DNA of 64,000 nucleotides from Pseudomonadota bacterium (lineage in GTDB: Bacteria > Pseudomonadota > Gammaproteobacteria > Competibacterales > Competibacteraceae). Under the pieces are notes generated by a model that ran no database searches, was not told the DNA's origin, and worked only from the letters and a program-made list of their open reading frames with translations. The stretch covers positions 16,285-80,284 of the forward strand of contig JAKLIY010000018.1 of the NCBI GenBank assembly GCA_022709365.1. Direction: 5' to 3'. A program made the position numbers and the translations under genes. Shown here in pieces: positions 1-8,921 of this stretch (its first letter is position 1; each line of letters opens with the position of its first letter).

Positions 1-1
1 A

Positions 2-115
2 GCGGGTTTGCGCGATGCATTCATCGAGGCCTGCCAAGATATGGACACTACCGCTTCCAGGGAAGTGCGGCGGTTTATCCGCGACTTTCTGGCGCACTCG
101 GGTCAGGAGACCTGA
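2..115 (+). CDS. C-terminal end of a ribbon-helix-helix-like protein (partial)
   Basis: An open frame enters from the left edge and stops at 113-115, giving 37 residues rich in charged helix-forming residues (LRDAFIEACQ, then TASREVRRFIRDFL). The pattern of a polar helix, a T-A-S turn and an R-rich helix resembles the C-terminus of short ribbon-helix-helix DNA-binding proteins or antitoxins. The start lies outside the window, so length and partner are unknown. The family call is inference from a short stretch. Confidence 0.5.
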   Translation, partial: AGLRDAFIEACQDMDTTASREVRRFIRDFLAHSGQET

Positions 116-191
116 GATGTCGCGAATGATGCTCGGGGTCCGCCAAGACCGATGATTGATCCCTATCCACTCTCCAGCGAGGCACAACACC

Positions 192-368
192 ATGCTTCAT
201 CTCAACCCCGCTACTGCTGCCCAACAGCAAACCCGAGCCGCTATTGAAGCCATGCGCGCCTATTTTGCTGCGTCCGCTCAAGCTCAGCCACACCGGGAAC
301 GGCAACGACTGGCCCATGAATGGCTGACGGCGGTTCGCCAGATGCGGATCCAATCTACGACGCAGTAG
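192..368 (+). CDS. Small hypothetical protein
   Basis: A 58-residue protein starting at MLHLNPATAA. The ATG at 192 is preferred over an in-frame ATG at 156 because a GCGAGG stretch lies about 9 bases upstream. It is alanine- and glutamine-rich, predicted largely helical, and has no signal peptide or recognisable motif. It follows the ribbon-helix-helix-like fragment on the same strand after 76 bases, so the two may form a small cassette such as a toxin-antitoxin pair. That is a guess and no toxin motif is visible. It may also not be expressed. Confidence 0.4.
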   Translation: MLHLNPATAAQQQTRAAIEAMRAYFAASAQAQPHRERQRLAHEWLTAVRQMRIQSTTQ

Positions 369-525
369 TCTCTTCTACAGCATGACCCTTGCCACTAGGA
401 CGAGGCTTTCTCCGAGCAACCCATTGCGGTTTTAGGGCGTGTCAAGCGACATCGAATGCTGGTCTGCTGGAGACATTATAAATCCGTCCCAAGGAATGGA
501 AGTGATCAGTACGCCGTTTGGGTAG

Positions 526-551
526 CACCCCCTCCCGGCCGAGAGGGGGTG
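526..551 (-). terminator. Hairpin downstream of the glycosyltransferase gene
   Basis: A perfect 9-bp stem (CACCCCCTC with GAGGGGGTG) closes an 8-base loop, 24 bases beyond the stop of the minus-strand glycosyltransferase. There is no T-tract, so termination or mRNA stabilisation is only likely. Confidence 0.5.
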
Positions 552-575
552 TGCTGCAGGAAGGCGGACTGCGAC

Positions 576-1742
576 TTAGCGCGCTACAACCTGGTAGACC
601 CCTTCGGTATAAGCCGCCACGGTGTCCCAGTTAAATTTCTCTTCCACCGCCCGGCGGCCATTGGCTCCCAATGCGCGGCAGTGCTGGTGATCCGCCAGCA
701 GCGAGCCGATGCCGTGCGCCATGCCGCCTGGAGTGGCATCGACCAGGAAGCCGTTGACATTGTGCCAGACGAAGTCCCGTGGACCGCCGGCGGTCGTGGC
801 CACTACGGGCTTGCCAGCAGCCCACCCTTCCAGTACGACAATACCGAACGGTTCGTTGCGGCTAGGCACCGCCAGAATATCGCAGGCGCGCATCAGGTCG
901 ATGTATTGCCAGCGGGGAACATGGCCGAGGAAGACAATGGCTCCGGCTGCGCCAACCTCGTAAGCCCGCCGCACCACAGCCTCTTTCTCCGGCCCCTCGC
1001 CGGAAATGATGAACCGGGCTTCAGGATAGGACGCCAGCACCATCGGGACCGCCTCGACCAGCATGTCCATGCCTTTTTGCACGGTCATCCGGCCCGGCGC
1101 GAAGATGGTCGGGGCCATCGGCGCAATGCCATAGCGCGCCTTAACCTCGGCGGGGTTGATAAAACCGTCGAAAGCCTGATAGTTAACTCCGTTGGGCACG
1201 ACGTGGATTTTCTCCTGAGGAACCTGATAAATGTTGCACAGTTCATCGGCGAGAAAATGGCTGACGGCGATCACGATGGAAGCGTTATGACAGCCCGCCG
1301 CTTCAGCGTCGCGCACCCAGCGGGCGAAACCGTCAAAAAAGACGTTGCCGTCGCGCCCATACTCGGTCGAGTGCATGGTGATCACCCCAGGCGTGTTAAA
1401 GCCGTCCATCACGTATTTCATCGCGTTGGCGGCCAGCCAGTCGTGGGCGTGGACGAGTTCGAACTTGCCGATCATGGATGTCACTTCATGGAAGCGATGA
1501 GCCATGGCTTTGCACATATAATCCATACACTCGACGAAATTTTCGCTCAGGCCATGATCGATCCGATGATAATGGACGCCATCGATGCCATCATAATAGT
1601 TCTGATCTTCCTTGCGTCGGGTGATGACGTGCAGTTCGTGGCCTCGGCGGTGTAAGCCAGCAGCAAGCTCAGTGACATGAACGCCGAGTCCCCCGGAGGA
1701 GATGGAGTGCAAGGATTCCGCTGACAACATAGCGATACGCAT
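576..1742 (-). CDS. Glycosyltransferase family 4 (GT-B fold)
   Basis: A 388-residue GT-B glycosyltransferase. The N-terminal half starts MRIAMLSAES and carries the glycine-rich acceptor loop S-S-G-G-L-G-V-H typical of glycogen synthase-like GT4 enzymes. The C-terminal half has the nucleotide-sugar binding signature E-P-F-G-I-V-V-L-E (E-x7-E, about residues 297-305). It probably transfers a sugar from a nucleotide donor in the cytoplasm. The acceptor cannot be read from the sequence. A GH57 glycoside hydrolase lies 1.8 kb away on the other strand, which suggests alpha-glucan metabolism, although an MscS channel gene separates them. Length is normal for the family and the ATG start agrees with the conserved N-terminus. 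Confidence 0.88.
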   Translation of the reverse strand: MRIAMLSAESLHSISSGGLGVHVTELAAGLHRRGHELHVITRRKEDQNYYDGIDGVHYHRIDHGLSENFVECMDYMCKAMAHRFHEVTSMIGKFELVHAHDWLAANAMKYVMDGFNTPGVITMHSTEYGRDGNVFFDGFARWVRDAEAAGCHNASIVIAVSHFLADELCNIYQVPQEKIHVVPNGVNYQAFDGFINPAEVKARYGIAPMAPTIFAPGRMTVQKGMDMLVEAVPMVLASYPEARFIISGEGPEKEAVVRRAYEVGAAGAIVFLGHVPRWQYIDLMRACDILAVPSRNEPFGIVVLEGWAAGKPVVATTAGGPRDFVWHNVNGFLVDATPGGMAHGIGSLLADHQHCRALGANGRRAVEEKFNWDTVAAYTEGVYQVVAR

Positions 1743-2062
1743 GATTACCCCCTAGATAAGATATTGAATTTTCGGCTGTAGATAGGGCTGTGTGTGGTCA
1801 TCATCCTATACTTTGGAGCCAACAGTGCGCCGATCTACCGCCAGTTTACCACCATGTTGCATAGCAGCAATCTTTTTGGCTGGTATTGTTCAGGAGGCTT
1901 GGTCCAGAATGGCTTATCGAATGGAAACCTCATGTGGCAAGCACTGATCCGCTTTTTTTCAAAACTGTCTTTCGCTGCTATCTCCCAACGTCCCGTCCAG
2001 TTGCAGGAGACACAACGAATTGATCTGGACGTCGATGAAGCTTTTACCGGCCTGGTTTTATA
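1743..2062. other. Divergent intergenic region
   Basis: These 320 bases lie between the divergent glycosyltransferase and MscS genes and must hold both promoters. The base composition is more AT-rich than the neighbours. An 89-codon frame runs through 1794-2063 on the plus strand, but it has no convincing ribosome binding site or family and is not called. No clear -35/-10 pair was found. Confidence 0.4.
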
Positions 2063-3403
2063 ATGCAATCTCCCTTTTTCGAAGGCGGCTTTATTCTGAC
2101 TTGGCTATGGGCGATCTGGATCTGGTTGCATGAGCACCTACTGGCGCCGCAACACATTGTTTACACCGCCATGCAGATGCCGGCTCTAATGAGCGCCGGT
2201 TTCATTGCCTGGTGGATTTACGACTTTGTTCACCCGTGGCTGGTTCGGCGCATCCATGCCAGCGCGACTGGCGAATACGTCCGGCAGGTCTTTCTTACTC
2301 TGGCCTCGCTGGGTTTTCCGCTGCTGTGGATCATCGACCTGTCGATCGCCGGTTCGGTTGCGGTGCGCTTTGGCTGGCCCAACCACTGGATCCGTATCGG
2401 TATTCATCTACTAGCGGCCTGGATCGCCATTCGTCTGTTTTCCATGTTCGTGCGCGAGCCAGTGTGGGCGCGGGCGGTGGTGATTGCCGCCTACAGTACA
2501 GCGGTATTGGCGATTTTCGACCTGCTCGATCCCACCCTGGCGCTGCTCGACCGACTCGCGGTTAATCTGGGACAGTTGCGGCTATCACTGCTGACCGTCC
2601 TCAAGAGCATGTTTTATTTTGGGGTCGCGTTGTGGATTGCGGTGCTGGTGTCGCGGGTGCTGGAGCAGCGGCTGGAGCGTTTGCCTAGCCTGACGCCGTC
2701 GGTGCGAGTGCTATTTGGCAAACTGTTCAAGGGGGGATTGATCATTCTGGCGGTGGTGGTCTCGCTGGCCAGTTCCGGCATCGATTTTACGGCGCTGGCG
2801 CTGTTCAGCGGTGCGCTCGGCGTGGGTCTGGGTTTCGGTCTGCAAAAGATTATTTCCAATTTGATCAGTGGCGTCTTACTGGTGATGGACAAATCCATCA
2901 AGCCGGGCGATGTCATCCAGATCGGCGGTACCTACGGCTGGGTGGCCTCGCTGGGCGCACGCTATGTATCGGTGGAAACCCGCGACGGCACGGAATATTT
3001 GATTCCCAATGAGGAAATCATCACTCATCAGGTGATCAACTGGTCGCATCGCAACGATTTGGCGCGGCTGAAAGTGCAAGTGCGGATCGCTTACGATACG
3101 GACGTGCGCCAGGCGTTAGCGTTGATGGTCCAGGGCGCAGGCCGCCCGGCGCGGGTGTTGGCCGATCCTGCACCGCGTGCGCTGCTGTTGGAGTTCGGCG
3201 AGAGTTTTATGCTGTTGGAATTGCGGTTCTGGATTCGCGATGTACAGAACGGCATCCGCAATATTTCCAGCGATGTGATGCTGGAAGTCTGGGATTTGTT
3301 CCGCGAGCACGGTATTACCATTCCGATGCCGCAGCAGGGCATCCATATCAACAGCCTGCCGCCAGTCACCGTGCGGTTGGATGGCTCCATGCCCCCCACC
3401 TGA
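2063..3403 (+). CDS. Mechanosensitive ion channel, MscS family
   Basis: A 446-residue inner-membrane protein. About five hydrophobic segments fill residues 20-230. The MscS pore helix region follows (FSGALGVGLGFGLQKI, around 250-270, with the glycine/alanine packing pattern of TM3) and then the beta-domain, where D-K-S-I-K-P-G-D-V-I-Q-I and P-N-E-E-I-I are diagnostic. The family opens under membrane tension to release osmolytes on hypo-osmotic shock. This member is longer than MscS of E. coli because of extra N-terminal membrane helices. It stands alone between the glycosyltransferase and the GH57 gene. Confidence 0.93.
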   Translation: MQSPFFEGGFILTWLWAIWIWLHEHLLAPQHIVYTAMQMPALMSAGFIAWWIYDFVHPWLVRRIHASATGEYVRQVFLTLASLGFPLLWIIDLSIAGSVAVRFGWPNHWIRIGIHLLAAWIAIRLFSMFVREPVWARAVVIAAYSTAVLAIFDLLDPTLALLDRLAVNLGQLRLSLLTVLKSMFYFGVALWIAVLVSRVLEQRLERLPSLTPSVRVLFGKLFKGGLIILAVVVSLASSGIDFTALALFSGALGVGLGFGLQKIISNLISGVLLVMDKSIKPGDVIQIGGTYGWVASLGARYVSVETRDGTEYLIPNEEIITHQVINWSHRNDLARLKVQVRIAYDTDVRQALALMVQGAGRPARVLADPAPRALLLEFGESFMLLELRFWIRDVQNGIRNISSDVMLEVWDLFREHGITIPMPQQGIHINSLPPVTVRLDGSMPPT

Positions 3404-3513
3404 TGACAGGCATGGCAACTTGCCCCGGCGCTCGGTATGCTTAGCGCTGACAAACCTGTTTTTGTAATGGTTTTTTCGACATCGCCCCACAAACCATAAT
3501 GAGGAGAAGCGCG

Positions 3514-4863
3514 ATGCGGGATGTTTACCATGCCTTGGTGCTGAATATGCATCAACCCCCCGGCAACCTGGATGCGTTGCTGGATAACAGTGAGTGGGAA
3601 GCCAAGGAAATTCTGTTTGCCTATGACCGGATGCCCCGTGCGCTCTGGGACTATCAGGACATTGCCCGTGTTCATCTATCGCTGTCCGGAACATTGCTGG
3701 AAACCCTGTCTAATCCGGGCTTCCAGAGCCGGGTTTACGGCATGGTGGACTGCGGCAAATTGCTCTGGCACCTGCAAAACCAGAACCTGTTCGAGATTCT
3801 CGGCACCGGTTACTACCATCCCGTCCTGGCGCTCACTCCTGAAGCCGACTGGGATGAGCACATTGCCCGCTGGCAAGCCATCGCTCGTCACCTACTCTGG
3901 CGGCCCCGGTTCAACGGGTTCTGGCCACCGGAAATGGGCTTCGACATGCGGATGATTCCACACCTGAGACGGGCCGGTTATCGCTATGTGATGGTCGATT
4001 GCGAATATGTCGATCCGGTCGATACGATGAGCTGGCAGGAAATCCGCTATCGGCCGCATATCGCCGAATACGGCGGCGAGCAGATGGTGATCGTGGTGCG
4101 TGACCGCGAGCTGTCCGACGCCCAACTGGCCGGCATGGACTATGGCTGGTTCTATCACGAGCTGCAAGAACGGACAAAATGGTGTGATTTCCCACCCTTG
4201 GTGACGACCGCGACGGACGGCGACAACGGTGGCTGGTTCCGCAACGTCACTGAGAAATCCAACTTCTGGACCTGGTTCTATCATGAAGCGATGGAGGAAA
4301 TTCGCGCCGGCCATTCCAGTATGCGCCCGACCTTCATTACCGATTATCTGGATCGCTTCGGCGCTCACGGGCAAGTCACCGTGCGGCGCGGGGCCTGGAA
4401 TACCGATGAGCATCATGGCTGGGATTTTCACCAGTGGCAGGGTTCCTGGGTGCAGCGTGACACGATGGTCCGGGTGCATGATCTCAGCCAGGAGTTTCAC
4501 AAGATGGCCGATGCCGTGGCGCAGGTCGAGCATCCGGACCCCGAACTGGCGCGGGTCATGACCGAAGCGCACTGGCATTTACTGCGGGCCGAGACGAGTT
4601 GCAATTTCTACTGGGGCGAAGCCTGGGTTCACAAATCTCACGCCGATCTCGACAGCGTAGCCTGGCATCTGGGTGAAGCTAAAGCGATATTGGGCGAGCG
4701 TTTAACAGCTTTGCTGGCGCTGACGGAACCGCTGGTCGCTCAACCGGCTGAAACTGCCGAAAGAGCTGAAACATCTGAAACAGCTAGACCCGCTAACAAC
4801 GCCGCTGGGCCGGTGGAAAATCAGTCTGGCGAGGAACCAGATACGGTAGAAAAGCCGGTGTAG
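3514..4863 (+). CDS. Glycoside hydrolase family 57 (alpha-amylase/branching-type)
   Basis: A 449-residue cytoplasmic protein. The GH57 conserved regions are visible: N-M-H-Q-P near residue 12, the W-P-P-E-M-G-F stretch near 140 followed by G-Y-R-Y-V-M-V-D, and T-A-T-D-G-D-N near 235. The start is placed at 3514 because GAGGAG at 3501-3506 is well spaced from it; an upstream in-frame ATG at 3499 overlaps that site. GH57 enzymes act on alpha-1,4/1,6 glucans such as glycogen, consistent with the GT4 enzyme upstream. The last 50 or so residues are a low-complexity tail rich in Ala, Glu and Thr. The exact reaction is not determinable here. Confidence 0.88.
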   Translation: MRDVYHALVLNMHQPPGNLDALLDNSEWEAKEILFAYDRMPRALWDYQDIARVHLSLSGTLLETLSNPGFQSRVYGMVDCGKLLWHLQNQNLFEILGTGYYHPVLALTPEADWDEHIARWQAIARHLLWRPRFNGFWPPEMGFDMRMIPHLRRAGYRYVMVDCEYVDPVDTMSWQEIRYRPHIAEYGGEQMVIVVRDRELSDAQLAGMDYGWFYHELQERTKWCDFPPLVTTATDGDNGGWFRNVTEKSNFWTWFYHEAMEEIRAGHSSMRPTFITDYLDRFGAHGQVTVRRGAWNTDEHHGWDFHQWQGSWVQRDTMVRVHDLSQEFHKMADAVAQVEHPDPELARVMTEAHWHLLRAETSCNFYWGEAWVHKSHADLDSVAWHLGEAKAILGERLTALLALTEPLVAQPAETAERAETSETARPANNAAGPVENQSGEEPDTVEKPV

Positions 4864-4873
4864 ATTGACCGAA

Positions 4874-4906
4874 CGCCCCTCTCTCCACGCAAGGGGAGAG
4901 AGGGCG
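4874..4906 (+). terminator. Hairpin after the GH57 gene
   Basis: A long inverted repeat (CGCCC-TCTCTCC pairing with GGAGAGAGGGCG, one bulged base, short loop) begins 11 bases after the stop codon. It belongs to the same CT-rich/GA-rich hairpin type seen at 20160, 38489 and 55174. There is no T-tract, so it may be a repeat that doubles as a terminator. Confidence 0.55.
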
Positions 4907-4934
4907 CCGATTTCTCACTCTGGAGGTTCATCTC

Positions 4935-5282
4935 ATGCCCCTGCTGGCTCTGCAAACTTCGGTTACGCTCTCCAATCAACAGCGCTACGACCTGCTCGCG
5001 CCGCTTTCGCAAATCATCGCGGAATGTATCGGTAAACCGGAACGCTATGTGATGGTCACGGTGTCCACGGTCGCCATGCTGATGGACGGCAGCGAAGGTC
5101 CAACGGCCTATGCGGACATTCGCAGCATTGGCGGCTTGAACCCGGCGGTGAACCGCAAGCTGTCTGAGCGGATTTGCGCCCTGCTCAAGGAACGGCTGGG
5201 TGTTCCGCCTGACCGGGTTTATCTCGGCTTTACCAGCGTCAGCGCCGAGAACTGGGGCTGGAACAGCGGCACGTTCGGCTGA
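4935..5282 (+). CDS. MIF-like tautomerase superfamily protein
   Basis: A 115-residue protein resembling macrophage migration inhibitory factor and phenylpyruvate tautomerases. It has the N-terminal proline after Met (MPLL), which acts as the catalytic base once Met is removed. It also has the family stretch around G-K-P-E-R-Y-V-M-V near residue 38 and the C-terminal G-W-N-S-G-T-F-G. Bacterial members are small trimeric enzymes whose natural substrates are usually unknown. A GGAGG lies at 4921-4925, ahead of the ATG. It sits just upstream of a Uma2 gene with a 21-base gap and may share its transcript. Confidence 0.88.
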   Translation: MPLLALQTSVTLSNQQRYDLLAPLSQIIAECIGKPERYVMVTVSTVAMLMDGSEGPTAYADIRSIGGLNPAVNRKLSERICALLKERLGVPPDRVYLGFTSVSAENWGWNSGTFG

Positions 5283-5303
5283 AACCCGATGGGAGGTTTG
5301 CTC

Positions 5304-5930
5304 ATGAGACAACCCCGCCTGAAACCTAAGCCGGTTTTTACCTATGTCGATTATTGCGGCTGGCCCGATGATGAGCGCTGGGAATTGATCGATGGTGAGG
5401 CTTACGCGATGGCTGCTCCCAACCGCGCTCACCAAACGACAGTCGGTGAATTATTCGTCCAGATCAGCCTGTTTCTGCGCAGTAAGCCCTGTCGTCCGTT
5501 TATCGCGCCCTTTGACGTGCGTTTGCCTGATCGTCAGGAAGCCGATGACGAGGTAACGACTGTTGTGCAACCCGATATTTCGGTGATCTTTGATCCGGAT
5601 AAGCTGGATGATCGTGGTTGTCGCGGAGCGCCGGACTGGGTGATTGAGGTATTGTCGCCCAACACCGCCGCCAAAGATCATATTGAGAAGCGGGACGCTT
5701 ACGAACGCTCCGGGGTGCGGGAATTTTGGCTGGTGCATCCAACGGATCATGTAGTGACCATCTACACGTTGGATGCTGATCGACGTTATGGCAAGCCCGC
5801 CGTTTATGCAACCACGGGAATGTTGTCGCCCAGCCTGTTCCCGGAACTGCTGATCGACTGGGCGTTGGTGTTTCCTGACGTCGCCGCCGTTCAGTCGTCT
5901 CCCTCTCCGGCCAGCAGGCGAGGGGAATGA
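5304..5930 (+). CDS. Uma2 family (DUF820) restriction-endonuclease-like protein
   Basis: A 208-residue protein of the Uma2 family, which has a PD-(D/E)xK nuclease fold. It shows E-L-I-D-G-E near residue 28, V-Q-P-D-I-S-V-I and P-D-W-V-I-E-V-L-S-P-N around 85-115, and the closing W-L-V-H-P. The catalytic acidic pattern (D in Q-P-D, E in V-I-E-V) is intact. The ATG at 5304 follows GGGAGG with good spacing; an in-frame ATG at 5289 precedes that site. The family is abundant in cyanobacteria and some proteobacteria and its role is unproven. The last 40 bases overlap the convergent mnhG gene and consist of a CT-rich hairpin-like repeat. A second Uma2 gene lies at 24659. Confidence 0.85.
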   Translation: MRQPRLKPKPVFTYVDYCGWPDDERWELIDGEAYAMAAPNRAHQTTVGELFVQISLFLRSKPCRPFIAPFDVRLPDRQEADDEVTTVVQPDISVIFDPDKLDDRGCRGAPDWVIEVLSPNTAAKDHIEKRDAYERSGVREFWLVHPTDHVVTIYTLDADRRYGKPAVYATTGMLSPSLFPELLIDWALVFPDVAAVQSSPSPASRRGE

Positions 5931-6265
5931 GCGGCAGGATCGGGCAGCGTCTCCGGGGCTTCGGGTAACGGCGCCAGCGAACGCAGTTGCAGATGCAGTG
6001 CGGCCTTGGACAGTAAATGGGCGCTGGCCGGCGCGGTGATAAACAGAAACAGCGTCACCAATACCTCATGCAGACTGATGCCTTCGCCGCGAGTGCTGAA
6101 GTAGACGGCTGAGGCGACGAGCAGGCTGCCGACGCCCAGTGTGGTGGCCTTGGTCGGGCCGTGCAGGCGAGTGTAGAAATCCGGCAACCGGGCCAGGCCC
6201 AGCGAGCCAATAAAAGCGAAGGCCGCGCCGGCCAGGATGAGCAGGGAGAGCAGAATATCCAGCAT
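5891..6265 (-). CDS. mnhG: Na+/H+ antiporter (Mrp/Mnh) subunit G
   Basis: A 124-residue protein with three hydrophobic segments and the MnhG/PhaG signature R-L-P-D-F-Y-T-R-L-H-G-P-T-K-A-T-T-L-G near residues 26-44. It is the last gene of the Mrp operon on the minus strand, 5 bases after mnhF. The complex exchanges cytoplasmic Na+ (or K+) for protons at the inner membrane. Its 3' end overlaps the convergent Uma2 gene by 40 bases and the extra C-terminal residues there are low-complexity, which suggests read-in to a hairpin repeat. Confidence 0.93.
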   Translation of the reverse strand: MLDILLSLLILAGAAFAFIGSLGLARLPDFYTRLHGPTKATTLGVGSLLVASAVYFSTRGEGISLHEVLVTLFLFITAPASAHLLSKAALHLQLRSLAPLPEAPETLPDPAAHSPRLLAGEGDD

Positions 6266-6270
6266 GGTCG

Positions 6271-6540
6271 TTACTCGATGATATCGCCGCGCAATAGATA
6301 CTTGCAGAGTGCGACCGTACCGACGAACCCCATCAGGGCGATCAATAGCGCCGCCTCGAAATACAGTGCGCTGGAGAGATGGATGCCCAGCAGCACCAGC
6401 AGAGCGATGGCGTTAATGTACAAGGTATCCAGCGCCAGGATGCGATCCGGGGTACTCGGACCAATGAGCAGACGCCAGAAACTCAGGGCAAAGGCTGCGG
6501 CGACCAGAGCGAACGCCAAGGGAACGGCAATGTTCAGCAT
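6271..6540 (-). CDS. mnhF: Na+/H+ antiporter (Mrp/Mnh) subunit F
   Basis: An 89-residue membrane protein with three hydrophobic helices and the MnhF/MrpF motif G-P-S-T-P-D-R-I-L-A-L-D-T near residues 27-40. It overlaps mnhE by 7 bases, as expected for translational coupling in this operon. It is a small structural subunit of the Mrp complex. Confidence 0.94.
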   Translation of the reverse strand: MLNIAVPLAFALVAAAFALSFWRLLIGPSTPDRILALDTLYINAIALLVLLGIHLSSALYFEAALLIALMGFVGTVALCKYLLRGDIIE

Positions 6541-7025
6541 CTCTCGAAGATCTCCTGCAACGGGGCCTCGTAGCGCGCTTTAATGGTCGCGGCCAGTTCA
6601 TCGGGGTCCGCCGTATCCAGCGTATGCACCAGCAAATACTGCCGATCCAGGCTCAGGCGGGACGACACCGTGCCGGGAGTCAGGCAGAGGGTGTTGGCCA
6701 ACAGGCTGATGGCCAGATCCGATTTCAGGGCCAGCGGTACGCTGACAAACACAGGCCGCAAGCGTTCCGGGCGACCCAGGATCAACCGCGCGACCGTCAG
6801 GTTCGCTGTGACAATATCGCCCAACACCCGGACGATGAAGCGCAACAGGGCGAGGGGACGGTGGATGCGCGGCGTGTCAGGCCAGAAGCGCAGGGTGAAC
6901 AAAGGAATCGCCCAGCCCAGCAACAGGCCCAACACGATCTGGCCGGAGTCCGCGCTGTTGACTAACAAGAGCCAAACCACGGTCAAGGCCAGAGTGATCA
7001 ATGGATGAGGTAGCAGGCGACGCAT
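6534..7025 (-). CDS. mnhE: Na+/H+ antiporter (Mrp/Mnh) subunit E
   Basis: A 163-residue subunit. Two or three N-terminal hydrophobic segments are followed by a soluble C-terminal half containing S-L-L-A-N-T-L-C-L-T-P-G-T, the hallmark of MnhE. The start overlaps the stop of mnhD by one base. The ATG is rc(cat) at 7023-7025. It is required for assembly of the Mrp antiporter. Confidence 0.94.
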   Translation of the reverse strand: MRRLLPHPLITLALTVVWLLLVNSADSGQIVLGLLLGWAIPLFTLRFWPDTPRIHRPLALLRFIVRVLGDIVTANLTVARLILGRPERLRPVFVSVPLALKSDLAISLLANTLCLTPGTVSSRLSLDRQYLLVHTLDTADPDELAATIKARYEAPLQEIFERC

Positions 7026-8539
7026 CAGGGTGTTCTTCCTGAATTCATGACCGCCTGAATATAGAGCTGCGGTTGCAACACCTGATCGGCGATGGCGCGG
7101 GACTGGTCAAACACCGGCCCGGCTCCAATGGTCAGGCCCAGCACCAGCAGTAGCAGGCCGATCACCGGCGCGATGTCTGCCCGGATTGGGGGCCATGGCG
7201 CAGCGGGAGCCGTTTCCGGGTCCACGCGATAGAACAGCAGGCTGCCGGTGCGCGCCAGAGCGATGACGCCGAGTAACGCAGCGACTAACACGGTTCCCAT
7301 CACCCAGGGCAGAAAAGGATGATCCAGTGCGGCTTGCAACATCAGGAACTTGCCGAGAAAACCGGCCAGCGGCGGCAGACCGGCGACCGCGATGGCGGTA
7401 ATGAAAAACAATGCGCCAAGCAGGCGCGAGTCGGGCAGGTCCGGACCCGGATCGAGTCGGTCGTTCAGGACGCCGCGCTGACGGGCGATCAAATCCGCCA
7501 ACAGGAACAATGCGGCGGCGGCGAAAGTGGTATGGGGCAGATAAAACAGCCCGGCGGCGATGCCCGCGTGACTGTTGAGGCCGAACGCGGTGAGCAGCGA
7601 GCCGACCGAGGCCACAACCAGATAAGCCGCCTGTTGGCGCAAGTGGGCGCTGGCGACCGCCCCGATCATGCCCACTATCAAAGTCGCTAGCGCCAGCGGC
7701 AATAGCCAGAACTCGATCAAATTCGCCGCCGGGCCAGCTTCGGGGCCGAAGATCAAGGTGTAAACGCGCAGAATGCTGTAGGCCCCGATCTTGGTCATGA
7801 TGGCGAACAGGGCGGCGACTGGAGCGCTCGTGTGGGCGTAGGCGGCGGGCAGCCACAGGTAGAGCGGCAGCAAAGCTGCTTTCAGGGCGAATACCCCAAA
7901 TAGCAGCAACCCCGCCGCTCGCACTAGTGGAACATTCTCCGGCGGCGCTGCGGCCACTTTGATCGCCAGATCAGCCATATTGAGTGTGCCGAGGACGCCG
8001 TACAAAGTCCCTACGGCGAACAGGAACAGCGTCGATCCGGCCAGGTTGATCACTACAAAATGCAGTCCCGCCCGGATGCGCTGCCGTCTGCCACCATGCA
8101 ATAGCAGACCGTAGGACGCCAGTAGCAGAATCTCGAAGAATACGAACAGGTTGAACAAGTCGCCGGTGAGGAACGCACCGTTCAGGCCGAAGAGTTGGAA
8201 CTGAAACAGGGTATGGAAGTGCCAACCCACCGTATCATCACCGCGAATGGCATAGAGCAGCGCGAACAGCGCGAGCAGGGCGGTAATGACCAGCATCCAG
8301 GCCGCCAGCCGGTCAGCCACCAGGACGATGCCGAAAGGCGCTGGCCAGTTGCCGAGCGTGTAGACCAGAATATCGCTGTTGTTGACCGTCGCCATGAGCG
8401 CCAGCGCCAGCCCGATCTGGGCGGCTACGGCCATGACGCTCAGAGTCCGCTGCAGGGTCAGTCGCGATTGCGACAGCAGTAATAACAGGATACCCGCCAG
8501 CAACGGCAGTAGCACTGGAGCGATGACCAGCAGGTTCAT
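7025..8539 (-). CDS. mnhD: Na+/H+ antiporter (Mrp/Mnh) subunit D, NuoL/M/N-like
   Basis: A 504-residue polytopic protein with about 14 helices. It is homologous to the proton-pumping subunits of complex I, with the conserved F-F-E-I-L-L-L-A-S-Y-G and lysine-bearing A-L-K-A-A-L-L-P-L-Y-L-W-L-P-A-A-Y stretches in the centre. It overlaps mnhC by 4 bases (ATGA type). With MnhA it forms the ion-translocating core of the antiporter. Confidence 0.95.
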   Translation of the reverse strand: MNLLVIAPVLLPLLAGILLLLLSQSRLTLQRTLSVMAVAAQIGLALALMATVNNSDILVYTLGNWPAPFGIVLVADRLAAWMLVITALLALFALLYAIRGDDTVGWHFHTLFQFQLFGLNGAFLTGDLFNLFVFFEILLLASYGLLLHGGRRQRIRAGLHFVVINLAGSTLFLFAVGTLYGVLGTLNMADLAIKVAAAPPENVPLVRAAGLLLFGVFALKAALLPLYLWLPAAYAHTSAPVAALFAIMTKIGAYSILRVYTLIFGPEAGPAANLIEFWLLPLALATLIVGMIGAVASAHLRQQAAYLVVASVGSLLTAFGLNSHAGIAAGLFYLPHTTFAAAALFLLADLIARQRGVLNDRLDPGPDLPDSRLLGALFFITAIAVAGLPPLAGFLGKFLMLQAALDHPFLPWVMGTVLVAALLGVIALARTGSLLFYRVDPETAPAAPWPPIRADIAPVIGLLLLVLGLTIGAGPVFDQSRAIADQVLQPQLYIQAVMNSGRTP

Positions 8540-8904
8540 GGTCGCTCCCGATTGCGGGTGGCTTGACGCCTGACGCCGCTTTTTTCCTGCCCATCGACGT
8601 GATCGTTACCCAGCTCCACACGGGCCTTCAGCGCCAATACGATGACGAAGGCGGTCATGCCGAAGCTGATAACGATGGCCGTCAACACCAGGGCTTGTGG
8701 CAATGGATCGGCGTAGCCTGCCGCATCCACCGCGATCACTGGCGGCTGGCCGATGGTGAGGCGACTCATGGCGAACAGGAACACGTTGACCGCGTAGGAC
8801 AGAAAGGTCAGGCCCAGCACGACCGGGAACGTGCGGGCGCGCAAGGCGAGATAAACGCCGCAACCGGTCAGCACGCCAATGATCAGTGCAACCAGAGCCT
8901 CCAT
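8536..8904 (-). CDS. mnhC: Na+/H+ antiporter (Mrp/Mnh) subunit C, NuoK-like
   Basis: A 122-residue NuoK-like protein with three helices and the motif A-D-P-L-P-Q-A-L-V-L-T-A-I-V-I, which is diagnostic for MnhC/MrpC. The glutamate-poor first helix and G-V-Y-L-A-L-R-A-R match the family. It lies 17 bases after mnhA and overlaps mnhD. Confidence 0.95.
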   Translation of the reverse strand: MEALVALIIGVLTGCGVYLALRARTFPVVLGLTFLSYAVNVFLFAMSRLTIGQPPVIAVDAAGYADPLPQALVLTAIVISFGMTAFVIVLALKARVELGNDHVDGQEKSGVRRQATRNRERP

Positions 8905-8921
8905 TAGCGAACCTCCGTGGA

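Noticed and set aside
456..1655. 399-codon plus-strand frame
   Set aside because: It is the antisense of the GT4 gene. The composition is arginine/histidine-rich without a family motif, while the minus strand has full GT4 signatures.
1794..2063. 89-codon frame before the MscS gene
   Set aside because: No ribosome site, no family, and it fills the divergent promoter region. It cannot be supported.
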